NCBI GenBank assembly: GCA_900541065.1
Contig: UQIE01000003.1
Location: 73,044 to 137,043 of the forward strand
Source: an uncultured Collinsella sp.
GTDB taxonomy: Bacteria; Actinomycetota; Coriobacteriia; Coriobacteriales; Coriobacteriaceae
DNA length: 64,000 bases
Direction: 5' to 3'
This document shows, piece after piece, positions 25,596-33,674 of the stretch. The notes under the pieces were generated by a model, which saw only the letters and a program-made list of their open reading frames with translations, did no database searches and was not told where the DNA came from. The translations under genes and the position numbers were made by a program. The stretch's first letter is position 1, and each line of letters starts with the position of its first letter.

Positions 25596-26105
25596 CTAGT
25601 TCTCGGCTTGCTCAACCCGCACCTTGACACGTGTCGGATTGCCGTGGCTGTCGAGGGTCTTGGCATCGAGTGCCTGGATCTCGATGTACGCCTCGCCTTC
25701 TTTGGTGTCGCCGGCGGGGCACGTTTCGATTGTCTTGCCGGTCTCGACCACACCGGATTCGTACATGGTCTCGTCGTTTTGGATGACGCGGAATCGCTGG
25801 GGATATTTATTGTCTTGGACGTTTTGCACGTTGACGCGCAGCTTGCCGTCCTCCTGCAGCTGAGCGACCGGTGCGACCGAAATCGTCATCATGTTGTCGC
25901 GGACGATGGCGTCGAGCTCATCTTGGATTTCCTGACGCGTTTTGCCCTCGGCCGTCGTAACCGAAGCGCCCGCCTCGGGTACGGGCTGCGACTGCCAAGC
26001 GTATAGTCCTACGGCGACAAGGGCACAGACGATGGCCAAACAGGCAAGGATGAGCTTCTTGCGACGACCCAGGCCTGCAAAGTGGGGTGGCTTCTTCGCG
26101 CTCAT
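25596..26105 (-). CDS. Single-pass membrane protein of the surface cluster
   Basis: A 169-residue protein with a basic cytoplasmic N-terminus (GLGRRKK), one transmembrane helix (LILACLAIVCALVAVGLYAW, residues 17-36) and an exported C-terminal domain of about 130 residues rich in beta-forming pairs (RVNVQNVQDNKYPQRFRVIQ, VKVRVEQ). No family recognised. It starts within the end of the upstream 98-residue gene (ATGA overlap) and precedes the secreted beta-rich protein by 90 bases, so it is most likely an assembly or display partner in that operon. Confidence 0.7.
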   Translation of the reverse strand: MSAKKPPHFAGLGRRKKLILACLAIVCALVAVGLYAWQSQPVPEAGASVTTAEGKTRQEIQDELDAIVRDNMMTISVAPVAQLQEDGKLRVNVQNVQDNKYPQRFRVIQNDETMYESGVVETGKTIETCPAGDTKEGEAYIEIQALDAKTLDSHGNPTRVKVRVEQAEN

Positions 26106-26398
26106 GCGGCATCCTTGGCGGTATAGATGCGCGCAAAGGTGGACGGGTTCGCTCCAAAGAGCATGTGAAGCATCAGGCGGCGTGAGTAGACAAGCTCGTC
26201 GAAGTCGGGAGGGAGCTCGATGTCGTGGATATGCGCGATGCGGTGGGCGAGCGCCGAGAACGACTCGGGGTCGCAGATCACATCGGTGGTAACGTGGTAG
26301 ACCGTCGTATCGGGGAATGCCTCTTCGTCGAAAGGCAGGAGATGGGGATCGTCGTCGACTTCGATGGCGATGCCGTACTGGGGCCAGTAATATGCCAT
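26102..26398 (-). CDS. 98-aa protein of unknown function, first gene of the surface cluster
   Basis: A cytoplasmic 98-residue protein with no signal peptide. The stretch YYWPQYGIAIEVDDDPHLLP followed by VYHVTTDVICDPESF recalls the end of restriction-endonuclease-fold DUF559/Vsr-like domains (IEVDG-x-H type), but the core is too short to be sure. The ATG at 26396-26398 has GGGAGG just ahead. The frame stays open for about 68 codons further upstream without a good RBS, so this could be the stub of a longer gene. It overlaps the next gene by four bases. Confidence 0.55.
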   Translation of the reverse strand: MAYYWPQYGIAIEVDDDPHLLPFDEEAFPDTTVYHVTTDVICDPESFSALAHRIAHIHDIELPPDFDELVYSRRLMLHMLFGANPSTFARIYTAKDAA

Positions 26399-26744
26399 GG
26401 GAACCTCCCTGCTTCTGGGGCCAAAACTTCTGTCGGTTTTGGCTGTCGATGCCGACGGTATCAGCCACCACTTGACCAATTGCTGACCAAATGCTTGACG
26501 GATTGGTGTCTCCGCAGGTAAAAGGCGGCAAAAAATACTCCAACTTTTTTCAAGCGACAATCGCGCGGTCGGCGACGGCGGGGCCATATGTGTCAAAAGC
26601 ATCGTCTACCGAGGAAATCAAGCCGCTCGCCGAATTGTACGAACGTAAAAATCGCCAATTATGGAGACGGTCTCGAACACGTCGACGAAACGATGCGGTA
26701 ACATCTCCCTGCAAACACTGTAGTTAGCTAAAGGGGGAGTTCGC
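26399..26744. promoter_or_regulatory. Divergent control region with tandem 11-bp repeats
   Basis: This 346-base region separates the minus-strand surface cluster from the lactate dehydrogenase operon. It holds TGACCAATTGC (26473-26483) directly followed by TGACCAAATGC (26484-26494) and then TGACGGATTGG, three related sites one helical turn apart. TTGACG at 26495-26501 with GTAAAA 17 bases later is a possible plus-strand promoter. The A/T-rich stretch around 26530-26560 is the other notable feature. A 78-codon frame inside it shows no coding character. Confidence 0.45.
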
Positions 26745-28346
26745 GTGTCTGCAACCATCAAACCCTTCACCGACGAGTTCGAAGAGTATGGTCGCGATGA
26801 GTCTCGCGCATCGGGCGAGGCCTCGAGCATCTCGTTTCCGACAACGGAAGACGAGGTCCGTGCCATTTTGGAAAAGCTCCATGCCGAGCGTGTCCCGGTA
26901 ACGGTTCAGGGCGCCCGAACCGGCCTTGCCGCCGGTGCCGTGCCCCACGGCGGGCATATCCTCAATACTTCCCGTATGAATCGCTACTTGGGCCTTCGCC
27001 GCGATGAACAAGGCCAATTTCTGCTGCGCGTGGAGCCGGGCGTTGTGCTCTCGGAGCTGCGCAAGCAGCTGAGCAAGAAGGTGCTGCCGACTGCTGGTTG
27101 GGACCAGGCATCGCTTGAGGCCTACGAGGAGTTCCAAGAGGCCCCCGAGCAGTTCTTTCCCACCGATCCCACCGAGGCATCTGCCTGTCTGGGCGGCATG
27201 GCGGCATGTAACGCCTCTGGTGCCCGCAGCTACGCCTACGGTCCCATGCGCCCACATATCACGGGACTCCACGTCGCGCTGGCTGATGGCGATTTGCTTG
27301 AGCTTCAGCGCGGCGAGGCTTTTGCCCAGGGCCGCCACCTGTCGCTCGTGACGGCAGTGGGTCGTACGCTCGAGCTCGATCTTCCCGGCTATACCATGCC
27401 CAAGACAAAAAATGCCTCAGGCTATTTCGTTGCGGACGAAATGGACGCCATCGACCTCTTTATCGGTGCTTGTGGCACGCTCGGCGTTATCACCGAGCTC
27501 GAGATTGCCCTGCAGGCGGCGCCTGCGGTCGTTTGGGGTGTGAACTGCTTTTTCAATAGCGAAGACAAGGCCGTGTCCTTTACCGATTCCATGCGTCCCG
27601 TCCTGTCCCATGCGGCTGCCATCGAGTACTTCGACGCTGGCGCCCTGGATATTCTACGTCGCCAGCGCGAGCAGTCGACGGCGTTTGCCTCGCTGCCGGC
27701 GCTCGACAAAGAGGCCAAGGTCTGTGTCTACGTGGAGCTCGACTGCGATGACGAGGCCCAGGCGACCGAGGAACTGTACCACCTGGGATGGGTGCTCGAG
27801 TTTGCGGGTGGCCGCGACGATGCGACATGGGTCGCGCGCACCGAGGTTGATCGCGAGTGCCAGCGGTTCTTCCGCCATGCGGTCCCCGAGAGCGTCAACA
27901 TGCTTATCGACGAGCGTCGCCGCACGGATCCCACCATCACCAAACTGGGTTCGGACATGTCGGTGCCCAATGCACGCCTTGCCGATGTCGTGGCCCTCTA
28001 TCGCCGCACACTGGCCGAAAGCGGGCTTGAATCTGCTGCCTGGGGGCACATCGGTAACAACCATCTGCATGTGAACATCCTGCCGCGCGATGCGCAGGAC
28101 TACCGTCGCGGTGGCGAGCTGTTTGCCCAGTGGGCTGCGGAGGTAACGGCTATGGGCGGTGCCGTTTCTGCCGAGCACGGCGTCGGCAAGATCAAGGCGG
28201 GCTTCTTAGAGACGATGTACGGTCACGAGGCCATGGTCGAGTCGGCGCGGCTCAAGCTCCAGCTCGATCCCGACGGGCAGCTGGGTCGCGGCAACCTGTT
28301 TTCGGAGAAGCTCTTGGATGAGCTCGTCCAGAAAGGGGGCGCGTGA
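26745..28346 (+). CDS. FAD-dependent 2-hydroxyacid (D-lactate type) dehydrogenase
   Basis: A 533-residue flavoprotein of the GlcD/DLD family. The FAD-binding PCMH domain fills the first half (VPVTVQGARTGLAAGAVPHG near residues 47-66, GGMAACNASGARSYAYG near 149, CGTLGVITELEI near 244). The C-terminal FAD-oxidase cap ends with GHIGNNHLHVNI and SAEHGVGKIKAGFL, where the histidines that bind substrate lie. The GTG start follows AAGGGGGAG. EtfB and EtfA genes follow at once, as in the lactate dehydrogenase/Etf complex of Acetobacterium woodii, where oxidation of lactate by NAD is driven by oxidation of reduced ferredoxin. Lactate is the likely but unproven substrate; glycolate or 2-hydroxyglutarate are alternatives. 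Confidence 0.85.
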   Translation: MSATIKPFTDEFEEYGRDESRASGEASSISFPTTEDEVRAILEKLHAERVPVTVQGARTGLAAGAVPHGGHILNTSRMNRYLGLRRDEQGQFLLRVEPGVVLSELRKQLSKKVLPTAGWDQASLEAYEEFQEAPEQFFPTDPTEASACLGGMAACNASGARSYAYGPMRPHITGLHVALADGDLLELQRGEAFAQGRHLSLVTAVGRTLELDLPGYTMPKTKNASGYFVADEMDAIDLFIGACGTLGVITELEIALQAAPAVVWGVNCFFNSEDKAVSFTDSMRPVLSHAAAIEYFDAGALDILRRQREQSTAFASLPALDKEAKVCVYVELDCDDEAQATEELYHLGWVLEFAGGRDDATWVARTEVDRECQRFFRHAVPESVNMLIDERRRTDPTITKLGSDMSVPNARLADVVALYRRTLAESGLESAAWGHIGNNHLHVNILPRDAQDYRRGGELFAQWAAEVTAMGGAVSAEHGVGKIKAGFLETMYGHEAMVESARLKLQLDPDGQLGRGNLFSEKLLDELVQKGGA

Positions 28347-28348
28347 AG

Positions 28349-29164
28349 ATGAGCGATTTCCATATGGTGGTGTGCGTCAAGGCCGTGCCGGGCAGCACCG
28401 AGGTCAAGATGGACCCCAAGACCAATACCATCGTGCGCGATGGCAAGCAGGCGGTCATTAATCCCTTTGATGCGAGCGCTTTGGAATGCGCGCTGGCGCT
28501 GAAGGACGACTTTATCGGCTTTGGCATGGATGTGCGCGTGACGGTGGTGTCGATGGGCATCCCCGCGACCGAGTCGCTGCTGCGCGACTGCATCGCCCGA
28601 GGCGCCGACGACGCGCTGCTGCTGACCGATCGCGCCTTTGCAGGTGCCGATACCCTGGCAACCACCTATGCTCTCAAATGCGGCATCGAGGCGCTCGACG
28701 AGGACTTCGACCTGCTCATCTGCGGCAAGATGGCGGTGGATGGCGATACGGCCCAGATTGGTCCCGAGCTTGCCGGTGCCTTTGAGATTCCCTGCGTGAC
28801 CGACGTGAGTTGCGTGCAGAGCGCGGGCTTTACGACCTGTGGCTCGCTGGCGCTCATTCACGGATGCGATGCCGGCGAGGAGACGGTGTATCTTGAGATG
28901 CCGTGCGCGATGACGACTGCCAAGGAGATTGGCCAGTTGCGTATGCCGAGTATTGCCGGTATTCGCGCGGCGGAGGAGGCGGACGTGCGCGTGGTCAGTG
29001 CCGCCGACGTGAACGCCGACCCCGCGCGTTGCGGTCTTGCCGGGTCGCCGACACAGGTCGTGCGCTCGTTTGTGCCCGACCGTGACCAAACGTGCGAGGC
29101 CGTTGAGGGAACGGCGTCCGAGCAGGCGGTAAAACTTGCCAAGATTATCGAGGGGATGGCATAG
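28349..29164 (+). CDS. etfB: Electron transfer flavoprotein beta subunit
   Basis: About 271 residues of the EtfB family: VVCVKAVPGSTEVKMDP at the start, NPFDASALECALALKD, the nucleotide-binding ADTLATTYAL and the DGDTAQIGPELA motif. It forms a heterodimer with EtfA and shuttles electrons between ferredoxin, NAD and the adjacent flavin dehydrogenase. ATG at 28349 is preferred because it has AAAGGGGG nine bases upstream; a GTG at 28343 overlaps the previous stop and is the alternative. Gene order dehydrogenase-etfB-etfA differs from the A. woodii lct operon, where the Etf genes come first. Confidence 0.9.
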   Translation: MSDFHMVVCVKAVPGSTEVKMDPKTNTIVRDGKQAVINPFDASALECALALKDDFIGFGMDVRVTVVSMGIPATESLLRDCIARGADDALLLTDRAFAGADTLATTYALKCGIEALDEDFDLLICGKMAVDGDTAQIGPELAGAFEIPCVTDVSCVQSAGFTTCGSLALIHGCDAGEETVYLEMPCAMTTAKEIGQLRMPSIAGIRAAEEADVRVVSAADVNADPARCGLAGSPTQVVRSFVPDRDQTCEAVEGTASEQAVKLAKIIEGMA

Positions 29165-30370
29165 ATGAGCGGACTGATTATCGATAGCGAAGCCTGTATC
29201 GGCTGCGGTCGCTGCGTTCGTGCCTGTGCCTCGGGCGGCATCGTAGTGGAAGGCGAGCGACCCAACCGATGCGCCCATGTAACCGACGGCTGCATCCTAT
29301 GCGGTGGGTGTGTCGACGCCTGCCCTGTCAACGCTATCTCGATCGAGCGTGACGAGGCTGCTGGTGCGGTGGACCTTGATGCATATCGAGACATTTGGGT
29401 ATTCGCGCAGACCGACGAGCGCGATACGGTGACTCCCGTTGCCTATGAGCTTATGGGCAAGGGGCGCGAGCTTGCCGATGCTCGCGGCTGCCGTCTGGTG
29501 GCACTGGTCGGCATGAGCCCCGAGGGCTCGCTCGGGGACCTGGAGCATCTGGTTTGCGCGGGCGCCGACGAAGTCCTGACCTGTCGCGACGAGCGCCTGC
29601 GCCAAAACGATGCGGAGGTCTACGCCCGCTTGATCTGCGATTTGGTAGCCGAACGCAAACCCGAGGCCATCCTATACGGTGCGACCGCTTTTGGTCGCGA
29701 ACTGGCACCCGGCGTTGCCGTGCGTTTGCAGACGGGCCTTACGGCTGACTGCACCGTACTTTCGATGGATGCAGAGACGGGACTGCTGCAACAGACGCGT
29801 CCGGCGTTTGGCGGCAACCTGATGGCCACCATCATTTGCCCCAACCACCGTCCGCAGATGGCAACGGTGCGCCCCGGTATCTTTAAGGCTCCCGACTTCG
29901 ACTACGGCCGCTCTGGCACGATCACCCAGATATCGCTTGCGGATGATGCTAAGGCTCGTGTCGAGATCTCGATTCCCGCCGAGGAGTGGGGACAGCAGCC
30001 CTCGATCGCCAATGCCGAGTGCCTGGTCGTGGTGGGTCGCGGCATTGGTTCCAAGAAAAACCTGCCGTTGATGCGAAGGCTCGCCGAGGCTCTGGGAGCC
30101 GAGCTTGGCTGCACGCGACCTGTCGTGGAGGCCGGCTGGTTGGAGTATCGCCATCAGATTGGCCAGACGGGCGTATCGGTTTCGCCCAAGCTTCTCGTGA
30201 GTATCGGTGTTTCGGGCGCCATTCAGCATCTTGCCGGCATCGGTGGGGCGGAGTGCATTATCGCCATTAACGAGGACCCGGATGCCCCCATTTTCGGTGC
30301 TGCCCAGTACAAGGTTGTTGGGGACGCCGTCGAGGTCGTCGAGGAGCTGCTGGCCCAGCTTGAGCGCTAG
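29165..30370 (+). CDS. etfA: Electron transfer flavoprotein alpha subunit with ferredoxin domain
   Basis: A 401-residue EtfA with an N-terminal ferredoxin domain: CIGCGRCVRAC (residues 11-21) and CILCGGCVDAC (42-52) bind 4Fe-4S clusters. The EtfA body follows, with ILYGATAFGRELAPG, RPAFGGNLMATI and the C-terminal FAD motif with VSIGVSGAIQH and INEDPDAPIF. The added ferredoxin domain is shared with LctC of bifurcating lactate dehydrogenase complexes and gives the route to ferredoxin. The start ATG directly follows the etfB stop. The stop codon overlaps that of the convergent HD gene (CTAG). Confidence 0.92.
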   Translation: MSGLIIDSEACIGCGRCVRACASGGIVVEGERPNRCAHVTDGCILCGGCVDACPVNAISIERDEAAGAVDLDAYRDIWVFAQTDERDTVTPVAYELMGKGRELADARGCRLVALVGMSPEGSLGDLEHLVCAGADEVLTCRDERLRQNDAEVYARLICDLVAERKPEAILYGATAFGRELAPGVAVRLQTGLTADCTVLSMDAETGLLQQTRPAFGGNLMATIICPNHRPQMATVRPGIFKAPDFDYGRSGTITQISLADDAKARVEISIPAEEWGQQPSIANAECLVVVGRGIGSKKNLPLMRRLAEALGAELGCTRPVVEAGWLEYRHQIGQTGVSVSPKLLVSIGVSGAIQHLAGIGGAECIIAINEDPDAPIFGAAQYKVVGDAVEVVEELLAQLER

Positions 30371-31179
30371 GCGCGCGCCAGCCAGTCGCGCATCTCGTCC
30401 TTTAGGCGGCTCCAGGTTGCCTGCGTGGCGGGGTCGGTAAAGGGCCGCGTAATGCCAAAGGGCGCGTCGAGCAGGCGGTGGATATCGCCCTGTTCGCGCG
30501 CCAGCGCGCGGCTTGCTGGATAGACGAGCTCAAACATAAAGCAGATAAGCCCCACCAAGAAGTCGGCGGGCTCATCGCGCTCATCGCGTGCGACGCAGCG
30601 GTGCTCGTCAAAGGCGGCAAGTGTCGGCGACGAGAAACGGCTGCCGAGAAACGTCTTCTCGTCCACCTTGAGGATAGTGTCGACGGTGCTGTCGGCGATG
30701 GTGCGCATAATGTCGATCTTGTCACCATCGCGCACGATATCGCAGAAGCACCGTGTACGCTCGTCGAGTTGTGCCGGCAGGCGAAAGTCGCTGTGATAGG
30801 CGATGCTCGCTCGGATGAGCTCGTCATGCGCACCGGTTTCGATAAAGTCACGGATGTCTGTCGTGGCGGGTGCATCGGCGGGATTCTCGCCAAAGAGGAC
30901 CTCGATGCCCAGCGCCGCATGGCTCATGCTCTCGGCGTCCTTAAAGGTGTCCCAGCGTCGCAGCTGCTCAAAGCGGCCCATATCGTGTAGCAGGCCGCAA
31001 AGCCATGCCAGGTCAATATCTTCTGACGACCAGCCCTGCTCGCGCGCTACGGCATCGCATGCCTCGGCCACGTGGTACGTATGCTCGATTTTGAGCGCGA
31101 TGCGTGGTTTGGTGGCGTCGTAGGCATCGGTGTAGCTTTTGAAGGCCGCGCGCGCCCGGTCTCGATCGATAGCTGTCAT
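30367..31179 (-). CDS. HD-domain phosphohydrolase
   Basis: A 270-residue protein with an HD metal site: KIEHTYHVAEAC, GLLHDMGRFEQ (the HD pair), SHAALG and SIAYHSDFRLP. Such domains hydrolyse phosphodiesters or nucleotides; many stand-alone members have no known substrate. AGGAAGT precedes the ATG. The gene converges on etfA with overlapping stop codons and no terminator between, so the two transcripts could interfere. Confidence 0.8.
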   Translation of the reverse strand: MTAIDRDRARAAFKSYTDAYDATKPRIALKIEHTYHVAEACDAVAREQGWSSEDIDLAWLCGLLHDMGRFEQLRRWDTFKDAESMSHAALGIEVLFGENPADAPATTDIRDFIETGAHDELIRASIAYHSDFRLPAQLDERTRCFCDIVRDGDKIDIMRTIADSTVDTILKVDEKTFLGSRFSSPTLAAFDEHRCVARDERDEPADFLVGLICFMFELVYPASRALAREQGDIHRLLDAPFGITRPFTDPATQATWSRLKDEMRDWLARA

Positions 31180-31305
31180 AATGACTTCCTAAAAAGTTGT
31201 GTCTTTCGATCCGGTGGCAATTGTAGGTGAACTCGGTTGCTGTCGGATGATGATTCTGCCGTATCGCTACATGCGGCTCGGAGACCTTGTCAGGATGAGA
31301 AGCGT

Positions 31306-31998
31306 ATGGTGCTCAAAATCGTTAGAACCGTCTGGCCGGTGATGCTTACCTATGTTGCAATAGGCGCGCCGTGCGGAATGATCATGGGGCAGACGGGAAT
31401 GGAGCCCTGGATGGTCTTTGCCCTGAGCAGCACGTTTGTGACGGGCAGCGGCCAGTTTATGATCTGCAATCTTTGGCTGGCGGGCGTACCGGCACCTTCG
31501 ATTATCGCGAGCGTTGCCGCCATCTCCTCGCGTTTTGCGCTTTACTCGGCATCGATCGCGCCGCATCTGACGGGTGCCTCGAAGCGTCAGACGCTGGCTG
31601 TTGCCGCGACACTTACCGAGGAGGCATATGGCATCTCGCTTGCCAAGTTGGTTGAAGGGGAGGATTGGGGCCCGCGCGAGTCCTTTGTGCTCAACGTGAT
31701 CCTCATCGCAACATGGGGCGTTTCGTGTACGATGGGCGCCATCGTCGGCGCCGTTGTCGATGTTCCCACCGCCATTGCAGCCTTTGTCTGCACCTCGCTC
31801 TTTATCTGCCTGCTCTTTTCGCAGCGGCTGTCGCGCGGCAACGTTGTCGCGGCGGTTTCGGGCGCGGTGTCCGTCGCCGTATGCAAGTTCTTGGGCCTCG
31901 TGAATATTGCCGTGCCGGCAAGCGTCGTGGCCGGCATTGCCATTGCGTTGGCGTGCGATGCAGTATTTGACGGAAGAGGTGCCCGCGATGCCCGTTAA
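31306..31998 (+). CDS. azlC: AzlC-family amino-acid exporter, large subunit
   Basis: A 230-residue membrane protein with about five to six helices. It has the AzlC features YVAIGAPCGMIMGQTG near the N-terminus, FVTGSGQFMICNLWLAG and EEAYGISLAKL. AzlC pairs with the small AzlD to export branched-chain amino acids and analogues. ATG at 31306 follows AGGATGAGAAGC; a longer frame upstream has no RBS. The azlD gene overlaps its end by 11 bases. The liv importer for the same amino-acid class lies about 13 kb downstream. Confidence 0.88.
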   Translation: MVLKIVRTVWPVMLTYVAIGAPCGMIMGQTGMEPWMVFALSSTFVTGSGQFMICNLWLAGVPAPSIIASVAAISSRFALYSASIAPHLTGASKRQTLAVAATLTEEAYGISLAKLVEGEDWGPRESFVLNVILIATWGVSCTMGAIVGAVVDVPTAIAAFVCTSLFICLLFSQRLSRGNVVAAVSGAVSVAVCKFLGLVNIAVPASVVAGIAIALACDAVFDGRGARDAR

Positions 31999-32311
31999 CG
32001 AGTTCTTGGTTCTGTGGCTGTCGTCGTGGGCTGCTATCGCGTTCTTTCGCATCGCGCCGGCGTTCGCCTTGCGTGGGCGGACCCTGTCGCCCCGCATTAC
32101 CGAGGCCCTGGGCTATATCCCGCCCGCTGCCTTTGCCGCGCTGGTCGCCAACGACTTGGTGAGCCCCGGCGCGTTCGACGCGGGACTCTGGCCTGCCTTG
32201 GTTCCCTGGATTGCGGCCGTCGGCGTCGTGGTCGTGGCGGTCAAGACAAAATCGATGCTGTGGTGCTGCGTCTCGGGCATCGTACTCTATATTGTCTTGA
32301 GCCTTATATAG
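31988..32311 (+). CDS. azlD: AzlD-family small subunit
   Basis: A 107-residue protein with four hydrophobic segments and the AzlD landmarks FRIAPAFALRG and EALGYIPPAAFAALVANDL. It is the usual partner of AzlC in branched-chain amino-acid export. The start lies within the end of azlC, which fits equimolar synthesis. No terminator is evident directly after it. Confidence 0.88.
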   Translation: MPVNEFLVLWLSSWAAIAFFRIAPAFALRGRTLSPRITEALGYIPPAAFAALVANDLVSPGAFDAGLWPALVPWIAAVGVVVVAVKTKSMLWCCVSGIVLYIVLSLI

Positions 32312-32461
32312 GGGTGGCGTCGCGGGCTCCGAATCTCGTTCCATCCCAACTTGTCGGATTTTTCACCGAGCTGGTCTATTTCTTCTGGTACCATGGTCAA
32401 ACTTTACTGTAGCAAAGCGTGACGTGGGCTTTTGTACCCCGTCAGCGGAAATGGGGGTTTC

Positions 32462-33484
32462 ATGGCACAGGAAGCGACCGCCAACGAGCAAAAGAAATTC
32501 AAGGTCCCGCGTATCCCGGGCGACATCATGATCTATCCGATGATCGTCGGCCTTTTGCTCAATACCTTCTGCCCGCAGGTCTTTGAGGTCGGCGGCTTCT
32601 TTACGGCTGCCTGCCGCGGCGGCTCCAACACCATCGTTGCCGCGATCTTGCTGTTCGTGGGCGCCGGCATCAGCTTTAAGTCCACGCCGGGCGCCATCAA
32701 GACCGGCATCGTCGTGCTGATTCCCAAGCTGGTCGTCGCAGCGGCTCTCGGCCTAGGCGTGGCATATTTCTTTAACGACAACTTCCTGGGTCTGAGCTCC
32801 GTGTCTATCATCGGCGGCATCACGTTTTGCAACATGGCGCTCTACACGGGCATCATGGGCGAGTTCGGCGACGAGTCCGAGCAGGGCGCCGTGGGCATCT
32901 TGTTTTTTACGGCCGGCCCCGCCGTCACGATGATCATCCTCGGCGTCTCGGGTCTCGCCAACATCCCCGTCGGCACCATCGTCGGCTCCATCCTGCCGCT
33001 TGTCATCGGCATGGTCCTGGGCAACTTGTCTCCGTTTATCAAGAACCTGCTGGTCCCCGGCGCCAATCCCGCGATCGCTGTCATCGGTTTTCAGCTCGGT
33101 GCGTCCATGAGCCTTTCGAGCTTTATCACCGGCGGCATTTCGGGCATCCTGCTGGGCCTCATCACGCTCTTTATCGTCGGCCCTATCACCTTTGCGTTCG
33201 AGCGCCTGTGCGGTGGTAACGGCAAGGCGGCCGTTGCCTGCTCCACTATCGCCGGCACGGCTATGACCACGCCGGTCGCCCTCGCCGAGGTCGCTCCGCG
33301 CTATGCCGAGCTCGCGCCCACCGCGTATGCGCAGATCGCCACCGCCGTCATCATCACGGCAATCATGGCCCCGATTCTGACCGGCTGGGTCGATAAGAAG
33401 TTCTGCCACGGCAAAGAGGATCTGTCGGTCGAAGGCGTCGAGGCTATTGAGGAGGCCGTCGCGACCGACATCGACGGCGAGTAA
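32462..33484 (+). CDS. kdgT: 2-keto-3-deoxygluconate permease (KdgT family)
   Basis: A 340-residue permease with about ten transmembrane helices. GDIMIYPMIVGLLLNTFCPQ near the N-terminus, GAGISFKSTPGAIKTG and GTAMTTPVALAEV are KdgT-family segments. The family imports 2-keto-3-deoxygluconate, a breakdown product of pectin and other uronates, with protons. ATG at 32462 follows ATGGGGGTTTC; a start 30 bases upstream is weaker. No Kdg kinase or aldolase gene is close, so the substrate is inferred from family alone. A hairpin pair follows the gene. Confidence 0.87.
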   Translation: MAQEATANEQKKFKVPRIPGDIMIYPMIVGLLLNTFCPQVFEVGGFFTAACRGGSNTIVAAILLFVGAGISFKSTPGAIKTGIVVLIPKLVVAAALGLGVAYFFNDNFLGLSSVSIIGGITFCNMALYTGIMGEFGDESEQGAVGILFFTAGPAVTMIILGVSGLANIPVGTIVGSILPLVIGMVLGNLSPFIKNLLVPGANPAIAVIGFQLGASMSLSSFITGGISGILLGLITLFIVGPITFAFERLCGGNGKAAVACSTIAGTAMTTPVALAEVAPRYAELAPTAYAQIATAVIITAIMAPILTGWVDKKFCHGKEDLSVEGVEAIEEAVATDIDGE

Positions 33485-33531
33485 TCGTCGACGCGAGTCA
33501 ATCAAGCCGGCGTGTGCAATTCGCGCCGTAT

Positions 33532-33612
33532 GAGCGCCCGAACGATGACTGTTCTGCAGCAACGTTCGGGCGCTCTGCTATTATTCCCCTTACCCCTGCG
33601 GAGTAAGGGGCG
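33532..33612 (+). terminator. Double hairpin after kdgT
   Basis: GAGCGCCCGAACG (33532-33544) pairs with CGTTCGGGCGCTC (33563-33575). A second hairpin, CCCCTTAC with GTAAGGGG at about 33587-33610, is followed by CGTTTATT. Neither has a long U-run, so termination may be partial. Confidence 0.6.
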
Positions 33613-33674
33613 TTTATTGCCCAGACACGAATCGGGCGATTCTGACCACTTGGATATTGAGGGGATGGCGTCTA

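Noticed and set aside
26491..26727. 78-codon frame in the divergent control region
   Set aside because: It begins in the tandem operator repeats, has no RBS and no recognisable protein pattern.
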